In this document: piece by piece, positions 27,655 through 35,776 of the stretch
Layout: every line of letters starts with the position of its first letter
Numbering within the stretch: the stretch's first letter is position 1
From: Herminiimonas sp. KBW02
GTDB lineage: Bacteria > Pseudomonadota > Gammaproteobacteria > Burkholderiales > Burkholderiaceae_D
Assembly: GCF_003852535.1 (NCBI RefSeq)
Contig: NZ_QAJP01000004.1
Span: forward strand, 978,719 to 1,042,718
Direction: 5' to 3'
Length of the DNA: 64,000 nucleotides
The notes under the pieces: model-generated
Told to the model about the DNA's origin: nothing
Database searches by the model: none
Seen by the model: only the letters and a program-made list of their open reading frames with translations
Made by a program: the position numbers and the translations under genes

Positions 27655-30042
27655 ATGGAGGAGGGCAGCAAGCAAAAAAGCAAATGGTATCGACCATCCC
27701 GTCGCTGGATGGTCGGTGCAGGACTGCTGGCTACAGTACTGTTCTTGCTGCGCATCCTGCCGCATGCACCACTGAGCGGGGTTGCACCGACCTCGGCTGC
27801 GATCTATGCCCGTAGCGGCGAGTTAATGCGTTTGTCGCTGGCTGCGGACGATCAATATCGTATCTGGACACCTTTATCTGAAATGGATCCGCGCCTGATT
27901 GACGCGGTATTGCTATATGAAGACAAATGGTTTTACTGGCACCCAGGCGTCAATCCGGTAGCCATAGGCAGGGCGCTAACATCCACGCTGGGCAACGGTG
28001 TACGGCAAGGCGCATCGACCATCAGCATGCAACTGGCGCGCCGCGTATATGGCATACGTAGCCAGCAGCCGCTCGGCAAACTCAGGCAAATTGCCGCGGC
28101 ATTGTGGCTGGAACTACGTTACAGCAAACGCGAAATACTCGAGGCATATCTCAACCTGGCACCTTATGGCGGCAATATCGAAGGCGTCGCCACTGCCAGC
28201 CTTATTTATTTCCATAAGCGTGTCGGTCACCTGAGCCTGCCGGAAATACTGACGCTGGCCATCATCCCGCAAAACCCGAGCAAGCGCGGCGGCATGCAAC
28301 GCCAGACCGCTGCCAACAGATACAGCTCATTGCCGGAGCCACGTGACCAGGCACGTCGCCGCCTGGCGCAACTTTGGCTGCAAGAACACCCTGAACTGCA
28401 GAACTACCAAAACGAACTGCATGCACCGCAAAGGCTATACGGCACCAACAACATGCCGTTCCTGGCACCACATGCCACGGACTATCTATTGCGCAGCCAG
28501 CGATCCGGCGAAATCTGGAGCAGTGTGGAGCTGCGGCAACAGGCAGCGCTGGAACGCATCATCCATCAGTTCATCGCCAATCACGGCGGCGCAGGCATCA
28601 ACAACGCATCGGCAATGCTGATAGAGCGCCAGACCGGTGAAGTCCGGGCTTTGGTCGGCTCATCCAACTACTTTGGCGCTGCGATAGAAGGCCAGGTAAA
28701 CGGCACACAAGCCAAGCGCTCACCCGGATCCACGCTCAAACCATTCATCTACGCGCTCGGACTCGATCAGGGCTTGATACATCCGATGAGCATGCTGAAG
28801 GACGCACCCGCCAGATTCGGCCCCTTCAGTCCGGAAAACTTTGATGGCCGTTTTGTCGGGCCTATCTCTGCACAGTTGGCGCTGATACGCAGCCGCAATG
28901 TCCCGGCCGTTACCTTGATGTCGCAACTATCCAAGCCGAGCCTGTATGAATTTTTGCAGCAAGCAGGTGTCTCCAAAATGGCAGCCGAGCGCCACTACGG
29001 CCTGGCGCTGGCACTAGGCGGCGGTGAATTGACGATGGAGGAACTAGGGCGCTTGTACCTGATGCTGGGTAACGGTGGCCTGGTTAAACCACTCAGCTAT
29101 ACCAGGACGACTGCAAACACCGAAACTAACGAAAAAAGCCGACCGCAAGCAAGCGCATCGCAGCGCTTATTATCTGAAGAAGCAGCCTTCCTTACTCTGC
29201 AAATGCTGCAGGAAAACCCGCGCCCGGAAACAGGTGAACCATCTCAACCAGCAGTCGCCTGGAAAACCGGTACTTCATGGGGTTTTCGTGATGCGTGGAC
29301 GGTCGGCATCTTTGGTCGTTACGTCTTGCTGGTTTGGGTCGGCAACTTCAATGGCGCAGGCAATCCTGCCTTCGTCGGTGTGCAAACGGCGGCACCGTTA
29401 TTCTTCCGCATCGTCGATGGCTTACGCTTGCAAACACCGGATGCCGCTATGCCTCTCAGCAAACAACCGCAGAACGTCAAACGTGTAGACGTATGCCGCG
29501 CCAGTGGTGATCTGCCGAACGCTTTTTGTCCGGACCTCACGCCGACCTGGTTCATCCCGGGTAAATCCCCGATCAAAGTCAGCGATCTGCATCGGGCGGT
29601 ACAAATAGACAGCCGAACTGGCCTGGCCACGTGCAGCAAGGGGCCATATACCAAAACCGAAGTCTATGAATACTGGCCGACCGACATGCAGAAGCTATTC
29701 AGGGATGCCGGCATGCCGCGTCGCCAGCCGCCAGCAGAAGTAAGCTGCGACCAGGCTGATATGCGTGCGTCTGGTGGTGGTAGCGTGACGATTACTGCAC
29801 CCGCCACGTCGGCAACTTACACATTGCGCCTGTCGAAGACCGCACCAATTATCCTGAGCGCGAGTGCGGTCAATGCGCGCCAGGATCTGTTCTGGTTTGC
29901 GAATGGCGGACTGATCGGCAAAGCACGCGCCGGGAACTCCATCAACTGGCTACCGGCCACACCGGGGAATTACCAGATTCGGGTTATCGATCAGGACGGG
30001 CGCTCGGATGGGCGTGAGGTGGTGGTGGAGTTTGTGCCGTAA
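27655..30042 (+). CDS. pbpC: Penicillin-binding protein 1C
   Basis: Bifunctional class A peptidoglycan synthase, 795 residues, inner membrane with periplasmic domains. After a membrane anchor (about residues 18-36), the glycosyltransferase domain shows LLYEDKWFYWHPGVNP and RQGASTISMQLAR. The transpeptidase domain has the SxxK serine in SPGSTLKPFIYALGL and the KTGTSWGF box. A C-terminal PBP1C-specific beta domain completes it. The gene follows the macroglobulin gene by 3 bp; this pairing is conserved in many proteobacteria and suggests that the cell wall is repaired where the macroglobulin defends the envelope. Confidence 0.94.
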   Translation: MEEGSKQKSKWYRPSRRWMVGAGLLATVLFLLRILPHAPLSGVAPTSAAIYARSGELMRLSLAADDQYRIWTPLSEMDPRLIDAVLLYEDKWFYWHPGVNPVAIGRALTSTLGNGVRQGASTISMQLARRVYGIRSQQPLGKLRQIAAALWLELRYSKREILEAYLNLAPYGGNIEGVATASLIYFHKRVGHLSLPEILTLAIIPQNPSKRGGMQRQTAANRYSSLPEPRDQARRRLAQLWLQEHPELQNYQNELHAPQRLYGTNNMPFLAPHATDYLLRSQRSGEIWSSVELRQQAALERIIHQFIANHGGAGINNASAMLIERQTGEVRALVGSSNYFGAAIEGQVNGTQAKRSPGSTLKPFIYALGLDQGLIHPMSMLKDAPARFGPFSPENFDGRFVGPISAQLALIRSRNVPAVTLMSQLSKPSLYEFLQQAGVSKMAAERHYGLALALGGGELTMEELGRLYLMLGNGGLVKPLSYTRTTANTETNEKSRPQASASQRLLSEEAAFLTLQMLQENPRPETGEPSQPAVAWKTGTSWGFRDAWTVGIFGRYVLLVWVGNFNGAGNPAFVGVQTAAPLFFRIVDGLRLQTPDAAMPLSKQPQNVKRVDVCRASGDLPNAFCPDLTPTWFIPGKSPIKVSDLHRAVQIDSRTGLATCSKGPYTKTEVYEYWPTDMQKLFRDAGMPRRQPPAEVSCDQADMRASGGGSVTITAPATSATYTLRLSKTAPIILSASAVNARQDLFWFANGGLIGKARAGNSINWLPATPGNYQIRVIDQDGRSDGREVVVEFVP

Positions 30043-30067
30043 TCTGCATTGTTTGCGTTCGTACGTA

Positions 30068-30095
30068 ATTTTACATAACACAAATTATACGAAGT
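30068..30095 (-). other. dif-like XerCD recombination site at the core/island junction
   Basis: Read on the minus strand, an 11-bp arm ACTTCGTATAA, a 6-bp centre TTTGTG and an 11-bp arm TTATGTAAAAT lie in the exact dif layout. By eye, the second arm matches 10 of 11 positions of the XerD half of the E. coli dif site and the first arm 7 of 11 of the XerC half. The site lies 26 bp after pbpC, where the accessory genes begin. It may be the chromosomal dif or an attachment site left by a Xer-using element. Confidence 0.5.
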
Positions 30096-30141
30096 TTATC
30101 TATGCGGATTGCAACCAACGATCACCTTTTATGGAGGCTGC

Positions 30142-30181
30142 GGAACTAAAGTTGTAAATTTGGGGGAACTAAAGATGTAAA
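30142..30181 (+). repeat. Two 17-bp direct repeats
   Basis: GGAACTAAAGTTGTAAA (30142-30158) and GGAACTAAAGATGTAAA (30165-30181) differ at one base and are spaced 23 bp apart start to start. They sit in the non-coding junction between the dif-like site and the first island gene. They could be recombinase arm sites or the relic of an insertion sequence end; neither can be shown here. Confidence 0.6.
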
Positions 30182-30277
30182 ATCTACCCCTTCGCATAGT
30201 TTTAACAACTTTACTTCCGATTCGGGTCCACTCGAACAGAGCCTTTAATCTAGAGATTTCGAGAGCGAACATTGCCC

Positions 30278-30499
30278 CTAGTTACGAATTGAGTAATCGG
30301 TGTGTAGTTTGGCATCCGATTCGGCAACGGCAAGTAATGTGTTTTTTATAAATTCAATAGGCAACTCAGGGTTGTCTTCAGCGGCCTTTCCCAAGCGAGC
30401 CCAGTATTCAATCTGCTGCGAAACTGACCTATGCGCCGCAACAGCGTATGGCGTAGCAAGATCAATTAATTCATCCGACAATTTCAACGTTGCAGCCAT
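30278..30499 (-). CDS. ParD-like antitoxin, no adjacent toxin
   Basis: 73 residues from the ATG at 30499, preceded by AGGTGA. The sequence MAATLKLSDELIDLATPYAV followed by HRSVSQQIEYWARLGKAAED is characteristic of the ParD-like antitoxin family: a ribbon-helix-helix-type DNA-binding start with the SVSQQIEYWARLG helix. Such proteins normally repress their own operon and neutralise a RelE/ParE toxin. No toxin-like frame lies immediately before or after, so it is solitary or its partner is the unrecognised gene upstream. Confidence 0.75.
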   Translation of the reverse strand: MAATLKLSDELIDLATPYAVAAHRSVSQQIEYWARLGKAAEDNPELPIEFIKNTLLAVAESDAKLHTDYSIRN

Positions 30500-30516
30500 A
30501 ATTCTCACCTATAGAC

Positions 30517-30846
30517 TTACTGAGCAGAGCTTTTAGCTGATTGTCGTACTTTCAGCGGAAAATTTGGTTCGTGCTGCGCGCTGTTTAACGTTTCGGTCAT
30601 CCAACTAATAAACGCACTCCACCCGGATTCAGTTAGTGCCATTCCTTCAGTTGGGTAGAGCTTTACCAAGGCAACAGGACCACTCATTAGTTCTATTGGC
30701 AATTCATCGATCCATTTTGCAATGATGCCTTCTAGCTCAAATGGCACATTCTTGATCAAAATACAGTTCTCTCCAGCAATGACTTCGAATCCCAATCCTC
30801 GCTGAAACCCGCAATGTAATGATCGAATTTTTTGACTGATGCTCAT
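30517..30846 (-). CDS. Hypothetical protein
   Basis: 109 residues from the ATG at 30846; an alternative TTG start at 30906 adds 20. No family is recognised. It is a mixed alpha/beta protein without signal or membrane segments and contains the phrases ENCILIKNVPFELEGIIAKW and ALTESGWSAFISWMTETLN. It lies 17 bp upstream of the ParD-like gene on the same strand and could be co-transcribed with it. The AT-rich composition fits the island and not the chromosome to the left. Its length does not match typical ParE toxins. Confidence 0.5.
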   Translation of the reverse strand: MSISQKIRSLHCGFQRGLGFEVIAGENCILIKNVPFELEGIIAKWIDELPIELMSGPVALVKLYPTEGMALTESGWSAFISWMTETLNSAQHEPNFPLKVRQSAKSSAQ

Positions 30847-30986
30847 ATTTTTACCAAAAATCAATTTTATTAATAAACGAACTTCCTTGAACGAACCTAT
30901 GTGCAAAAGACCTATCTGCGAACTTAATATGTCGCCAAATTCATTTTTTACGACGCTCAGGAAATGATCCGCCTGTTTTAAATAAA

Positions 30987-31592
30987 TTAAGAATTTACTG
31001 AAGTCATATCAACGGAGATTTTGTTAGCCGCTGCTTTCAGAAATTTGTTTAATTCAATCAAAACTTCCCAACTTTTCCCTGCCGTATCGTCGGCTAAATA
31101 GACAGCTTCCTCTGTCAATAAAATGTTCTTGGTGTCTGCGCGTTTGAACGATTCCAAAACAAGATCATAAAAAGGTAAACGATATGCTTGGGATAAACTG
31201 CCGTTGCCTGCTGCATGCCATTCAATAGTGTGGGCGTGCATGATGTAATTACATGCATCTCTCAAACCAAAATTAAGCACGCCATTGCCAGACCCCAGTA
31301 AATGGAAGCCAACGCGTTCTTTATCTCCTACTACCCTGCCCTTTAAGGTTGAGCGCTCATCTGCAGAAAGTGAACGCCATTCCGTGTCTTGTATCCTTCT
31401 AACAGAACTTGCAATGGATACCAAAAGATGGGCTGCCTCATTACTAAAGTACTTTTGGTGAAGCTCATTCAGCCATTTATTGTCGTTAAGCGTAGGGCTA
31501 TTTATATTGGCGCGATACTCAATCATTAACATGAGGCGGTAAATATCGCGTAAAACAATTTCGTAATCGAACCAGGCGGCGGAGGGCTGCAT
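30987..31592 (-). CDS. Hypothetical protein downstream of the CBASS operon
   Basis: 201 residues, soluble, mainly helical, no recognised domain. Notable pieces are MQPSAAWFDYEIVLRDIYRL at the start and GNGVLNFGLRDACNYIMHAH centrally. It lies 116 bp after the S-4TM effector gene on the same strand, so it may be an accessory cargo of the defence operon or an independent gene. The composition is AT-rich like the operon. I do not recognise a catalytic motif. Confidence 0.6.
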   Translation of the reverse strand: MQPSAAWFDYEIVLRDIYRLMLMIEYRANINSPTLNDNKWLNELHQKYFSNEAAHLLVSIASSVRRIQDTEWRSLSADERSTLKGRVVGDKERVGFHLLGSGNGVLNFGLRDACNYIMHAHTIEWHAAGNGSLSQAYRLPFYDLVLESFKRADTKNILLTEEAVYLADDTAGKSWEVLIELNKFLKAAANKISVDMTSVNS

Positions 31593-31708
31593 GCTTCTAT
31601 GCCAAAAAGTGCGACAAACCTATTTCGCAGAAAAAGTTAGAGAACATTTTTTATCTCCAAAAGCGGGTGGTAGTCATCAATTGCATGCATAAACAATCCA
31701 GACCTCCG

Positions 31709-32647
31709 TCAAGATGCTCGTGACCGCCGATACTCAGCCACATAAGACGCAGTAGTTGCACTTGTGGTGTCTTCATGTTTTCGTTTTGAGCGTCGGTGTA
31801 TCCAATCGAAAACTAGTGGATTATTTCTGCGGTTGTTATAGATGCCCGCTTGTATCGTATTTGCGAATCCTATCAATTCTTCGTTAGTGGCAACATTAGT
31901 CAAGATTCTTTGCCAAACATCGTTAATGGCCTCACGCATTGAAGCAAGTCTTGTTATGGCCTCTAGATTCTCTTGTATTACTTTAGATGCAACCGAGACG
32001 AATGGCAGAATCAATGGAACAATCAGTCCGAGAATTATAGTAATCGTACAATCCAATGCGAGAACAATAATAAGAATCACGACAAAGAGAGCAATGCCAA
32101 CAACGCGAATCATTTTATTATAGCGACGCCGAAGATCCTCATCCCACCAACAGTTGGCTCGTTGACAGATAATGCGAGCCACTTCCATCGGCAAGGCATC
32201 GACCTCAACTCGATACCAATTGGTAAACTCTTCTTTTGGTGTGCCGCTGGTAAAAGATTCTTCTGCCCATACCTCAACAATCTCTTGATCCAGCGGTTTT
32301 CCATAAGTGATATTGCACATTGGAATGCCAAGTACATCTGAGTCAAAATATTGTTGAATCTTTGCCGCAGTTTCCTTTTTATAATTCATTACAGGATTGA
32401 GATAAAGCTCTATCAACAGAAAAGACATTCCAGAAGAGAGTCCTACAAACCAGGCTATGTCTGTCTTGGGGAGACCAAACAACTCTTTGTCTAACGTTAA
32501 GGCGACAAACGCAATTAAGACAGCAACGGGTACGCTAAAAACGAACTGCGCCGCGAGAAAGTTTTTTGCACTTGAGTACAATGCACTTTGAGCAGCAAGA
32601 CGCTTAATAGAAGTTTCACTGTTCTGTTTTTTTACTATGTTATTCAT
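31709..32647 (-). CDS. S-4TM-type membrane effector of a CBASS operon
   Basis: 312 residues with two pairs of membrane segments (about residues 35-53 and 64-83, then 183-202 and 203-222) separated by a soluble stretch, and a basic C-terminal tail (HRRSKRKHEDTT). The arrangement is that of the SMODS-associated 4TM (S-4TM) family. These are expected to bind the cyclic nucleotide made by the cyclase and damage the inner membrane, aborting phage infection. An in-frame GTG at 32656 directly abuts the stop of the upstream cyclase; the ATG at 32647 has the better ribosome site. The assignment rests on topology and context. Confidence 0.75.
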   Translation of the reverse strand: MNNIVKKQNSETSIKRLAAQSALYSSAKNFLAAQFVFSVPVAVLIAFVALTLDKELFGLPKTDIAWFVGLSSGMSFLLIELYLNPVMNYKKETAAKIQQYFDSDVLGIPMCNITYGKPLDQEIVEVWAEESFTSGTPKEEFTNWYRVEVDALPMEVARIICQRANCWWDEDLRRRYNKMIRVVGIALFVVILIIVLALDCTITIILGLIVPLILPFVSVASKVIQENLEAITRLASMREAINDVWQRILTNVATNEELIGFANTIQAGIYNNRRNNPLVFDWIHRRSKRKHEDTTSATTASYVAEYRRSRAS

Positions 32648-32656
32648 CGCTGTCAC

Positions 32657-33652
32657 TTAACCAAACGTAGGAAATGTGGGGCCAAAAATTTCTCTCCATT
32701 TATTGATGGAACCCCGATAGTCTTCTTTAGATTCGAATTCCCTAGCTTCGAGGGCTTTTGCATAATCCAAAGCGCATCTAGTGGCTATTTCAACTCGTTC
32801 TGTCCAGGCAACATTATTCAAATCACCTTGAATACCTTTCGGATCAAATACCGAATGATAGACAGCGCTTCGAATGTAATTTATGACGTCTCTAAACTCT
32901 AAATCAGGATAGATATTGCAAATCGATTGCTCATAATAATCCAGCACCATATTTTCAAGCAGATATGACGGAAGTGACGGCATCGTTGGGCGGCGATTCC
33001 AAAATTTTACGAGGCGGATTACATCAAGCAGATTTTTACCGCGACTTCTTTCCAGTCGAGTAACTCTCGCCCGATCAATTCGGGGATCTGTTTTTTGCCA
33101 ATTCCCGTCTCCATCCGGTATCAGATAAAACTCAATTCCATTCACATCCGGACTAGTATAAAAACAGGGAACCAAGTCATACACCCATGGATACGAATTC
33201 AAGCTCAATACTGCAGCTTCTCCTTTTCGACCAATCTCCGCATTGCCATATTGCGGTATGTTTGATAACGCATTCACGAACTTATTGATTACACGTTTTG
33301 AATTTATGTAGTTACTATTTTCAAATCGAAGTTTGAAGAGTGCAGAAGTCTCATTCGTAGTTGATATAAATATTTTGCCGCCATACTCTTCATAAGTTGC
33401 TCCATCCGCGTGTAGGCCAATCATGATGTCGATGTCGTCCAGCGGTCTTTTTTTTGTTCTTCGTTCGAACGAACCAAAAAATATATCTCTTTCGTTATAC
33501 AACTTAGGGAAGAACTGATCAACGACAGGAAACCCATGAATACGATCCATCAACCAATCCCTGCTTCGTCGGGCTGTGTCAGTAATGGCTGAATCCAGAT
33601 TGACTTGATCTCGTAGAAAATCATCGAACGCGGCAATCGTTGTTGTCGCCAT
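32657..33652 (-). CDS. Second CD-NTase-type nucleotidyltransferase
   Basis: 331 residues of the DNA polymerase beta-like nucleotidyltransferase fold. The catalytic motif is GSFERRTKKRPLDDIDIMIG: a GS pair followed by DxD. The third acidic residue is supplied later by WVYDLVPCF. The helical C-terminal part contains RLVKFWNRRPTMPSLPSYLL, common in bacterial cGAS-like enzymes. All residues needed to make a cyclic or linear oligonucleotide are present. It starts at the ATG at 33652, directly after the stop of the E2-like gene, with AGGAG upstream. A second cyclase in one CBASS operon is unusual. Confidence 0.8.
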   Translation of the reverse strand: MATTTIAAFDDFLRDQVNLDSAITDTARRSRDWLMDRIHGFPVVDQFFPKLYNERDIFFGSFERRTKKRPLDDIDIMIGLHADGATYEEYGGKIFISTTNETSALFKLRFENSNYINSKRVINKFVNALSNIPQYGNAEIGRKGEAAVLSLNSYPWVYDLVPCFYTSPDVNGIEFYLIPDGDGNWQKTDPRIDRARVTRLERSRGKNLLDVIRLVKFWNRRPTMPSLPSYLLENMVLDYYEQSICNIYPDLEFRDVINYIRSAVYHSVFDPKGIQGDLNNVAWTERVEIATRCALDYAKALEAREFESKEDYRGSINKWREIFGPTFPTFG

Positions 33653-34138
33653 TTAAGTATCTCCTGCGCAGCGTGAACCTTCTATTACGTGCCTGGCGAT
33701 ACATTTATCGTCAGGGTGCTTCCCACCCCCTTCCCATATTCCTGTGGCTAACCAATCTTCAAAATAGCTCAGCCACTCAACTGTCCATGCAATGTAAGTC
33801 TCACGCAGCTTCATTTGTTGATTCCACTCATGTCCGGATGGCCACCACAAACAGAGCTTGGTTCCCTTCCCTTCATATGGGTATATATGCGGAATTATTT
33901 TGTCAATTGTCAGTGCGTGAAGATCCGGTGAGCGGACAACCACCCACGGAAATGGATCTCCCATTTTGATATGAAGCGTACATTGATAAAGCCGCGAGTA
34001 ATCACTCGGAGATACCGCAAAATAGAAAATTAATTCACGGCCGCCACGTAGCTCAACGCGAGAGTCTGGCAAGTGCAATTGGCGAAGTTCCCATGCCCTC
34101 TCAGCCAGAGTGGGCATTTTCTTTCGGTGAAAAGCCAT
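33653..34138 (-). CDS. E2-like ubiquitin-conjugating-type protein of type II-short CBASS
   Basis: 161 residues. The C-terminal part carries the pattern of prokaryotic E2-like proteins: HIYPYEGKGTKLCLWWPSGH with a cysteine that would be catalytic, then ETYIAWTVEWLSYFEDWLAT ending in a GGGKHP turn. In type II-short CBASS an E2 alone, without E1 or JAB protease, is reported to modify or prime the cyclase. Its ATG overlaps the stop of the preceding cyclase by one base (TAATG), supporting coupled translation. No E1 or JAB gene lies within the window. Confidence 0.75.
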   Translation of the reverse strand: MAFHRKKMPTLAERAWELRQLHLPDSRVELRGGRELIFYFAVSPSDYSRLYQCTLHIKMGDPFPWVVVRSPDLHALTIDKIIPHIYPYEGKGTKLCLWWPSGHEWNQQMKLRETYIAWTVEWLSYFEDWLATGIWEGGGKHPDDKCIARHVIEGSRCAGDT

Positions 34139-35385
34139 TACGGCTTCCCGAAAAAGTTATGACTCTTTGATCCAATAGTCATCGGAACTGCTGAAGCAGT
34201 GAGCAAAGTGACCGTCCCAGCTTTGCGTTCAGTATTTCGATGTTCCAATTGATTTTGTTGTATCGCACGGGCCGCGCGATCGCCGAACACACGTTGGATT
34301 TTTTTATGAAGAATATCGAATCCAGCCCTATCCTCGATAGATATCACCAGGTCTTTGATGTCACCAACCAACTGCGCATGCCAGACCCAAAATGCAGCTT
34401 GGTGCGCAGGTGTATTCATCCCGCTGGCCAGGTTGTCACGGCTGGTAGATGGATTGTCTAAGCGCCATTCTTCGAGACGATGCCCTACCGGTTCCCTAGA
34501 AAAATATAGTGGCAGCGAGTGCACGATATCAAGCAATAAGTCCAACGGAGTTTCGTGAGGAATTCGCGCCTGGTCTTCATAGGCCAGAGCCGCCAATGTA
34601 GTGATAAAGGTCGAGCTGGGGGCATCTTTCTTTCCGAAGAAAAACTCGTTCCGATGTAACTTCACCATCTGAACCAGCCGGCATAGCATGCGCTGGAAAA
34701 CTTCCTGTGCATCAGGCAATGGCGCGATTTCGGTCGAGCTATATACAGAATCCATAGCACTGATAGATCGCTCCACTAGCGTAAATATTGGCGAAATAGC
34801 CGCCACCTGATCAAACCATTTTGCGTAACCTCGAGGATTTGTGGAGTGGAACGCACGCTGATCCCGATCTGGAATCAAGGCGTGTGTATCACCGTATGCG
34901 GTGGCATGCTGAGGCGCGTCAATAACCGGGGCGATATCTGCGGTCATACCGCTCGCATACTCGAGCGTAACGCAACGTTCCCATTTCCTTATCTGTAACT
35001 GATGTTTGTCGGCATAGCTTTGCAATGCTTGAAACAAATTCATTAGTAATCGTGACGGCCCGCCGGTATCACTATATAAATAGTATGCAGAGTGAGGCAG
35101 GCGGGCAATCAAATCAACGTCGAAGCCATCTCGTCCTTCATCACGCGGCCTGACCAAGGTGCCTAGTTGCCGCGATCCATGCGCGTGGATTTCTTCAAAT
35201 TGGTCTTTGAAGGACGTGGATTCTGCCAGGTGCTCTGCAGTGCTTTCGTAAGCACGTTGAAGAATCGAGAATTGAGTTTGGGTCGGCTCATTGCTTTTCC
35301 CAATGACTTCGGCCAATCTAAAAAATGCTGAGCTCGAACGGCCAGAGTAGCCGTGTTTTTGGGGAGGGAAAATATCGCGTTTCAT
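34138..35385 (-). CDS. CD-NTase (cGAS/DncV-like nucleotidyltransferase), lead gene of CBASS operon
   Basis: 415 residues from the ATG at 35385 (AGAGG before it); a TTG at 35439 gives a longer, less likely product. The core motif is HAHGSRQLGTLVRPRDEGRD followed by FDVDLIARL: GS and DxD metal-binding residues. The third aspartate lies in GMTADIAPVID. This enzyme should produce a cyclic nucleotide signal on phage infection. Helical segments with the phrase QMVKLHRNEFFFGKKDAPSS follow. It is first in a tight four-gene operon with E2-like, second NTase and S-4TM genes. The signal molecule cannot be predicted. Confidence 0.82.
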   Translation of the reverse strand: MKRDIFPPQKHGYSGRSSSAFFRLAEVIGKSNEPTQTQFSILQRAYESTAEHLAESTSFKDQFEEIHAHGSRQLGTLVRPRDEGRDGFDVDLIARLPHSAYYLYSDTGGPSRLLMNLFQALQSYADKHQLQIRKWERCVTLEYASGMTADIAPVIDAPQHATAYGDTHALIPDRDQRAFHSTNPRGYAKWFDQVAAISPIFTLVERSISAMDSVYSSTEIAPLPDAQEVFQRMLCRLVQMVKLHRNEFFFGKKDAPSSTFITTLAALAYEDQARIPHETPLDLLLDIVHSLPLYFSREPVGHRLEEWRLDNPSTSRDNLASGMNTPAHQAAFWVWHAQLVGDIKDLVISIEDRAGFDILHKKIQRVFGDRAARAIQQNQLEHRNTERKAGTVTLLTASAVPMTIGSKSHNFFGKP

Positions 35386-35665
35386 TTGCCACCTCTGAGG
35401 AAGTGATCCAAATGAAATGCTAGATTGTCTTGGCGACAATCGGCCAAATGCTGAGGCATATAAGTCCTTTCTCTATGCCAAAGCGACTACAGAAACAAGC
35501 CGGTTGATCTTGACCAGTAAATGTTGCAATATAAAAACATTTACATTTAAAAGCTTTACGTCACAGATTTCTCGCTCATATAATGCAGACCGCTTTAAGT
35601 ACTAAAAATTTACCAAACAAGTTTCTTCGCGGGAGCATTGTTTGGGAGCCGTGGTGCTTTGAGTC

Positions 35666-35707
35666 AAAAGTCGGAGACGTCGAGAGGCGTCTTCGACTTT
35701 TTGTTTT
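35666..35707. terminator. Long hairpin followed by T run, bidirectional terminator candidate
   Basis: AAAAGTCGGAGACGTC (35666-35681) pairs with GGCGTCTTCGACTTTT (35686-35701) through a 4-base loop, with G-U pairs at two positions. A T-rich tail follows on the plus strand and an A-rich flank precedes it. It can insulate the CBASS operon from upstream transcription. Confidence 0.7.
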
Positions 35708-35750
35708 CAGCTCGGCAATATTAGCACTCTCTTTATGTGATTGCTAATGG

Positions 35751-35776
35751 TTTCACTGTTTTTTTTTACAGTGAAA
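35751..35776. repeat. Perfect 9-bp inverted repeat around an 8-T loop
   Basis: TTTCACTGT (35751-35759) and ACAGTGAAA (35768-35776) flank eight consecutive T residues. There is no T run after the stem on the plus strand, so it is not a classic terminator. It could be a recombinase or regulator site. Confidence 0.55.

Noticed and set aside
30068-30095. loxP-like site
   Set aside because: The arm sequences fit dif (XerC/XerD halves, 6-bp centre) better than loxP, and no Cre-like enzyme is linked.
30043-30277. tRNA gene as island attachment site
   Set aside because: No cloverleaf or CCA-ended tRNA-like sequence could be read here or beside the recombinase.
35417-35605. 62-codon plus-strand frame upstream of the CBASS operon
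   Set aside because: No ribosome site and low-complexity tail; it overlaps the likely promoter region of the opposite-strand operon.
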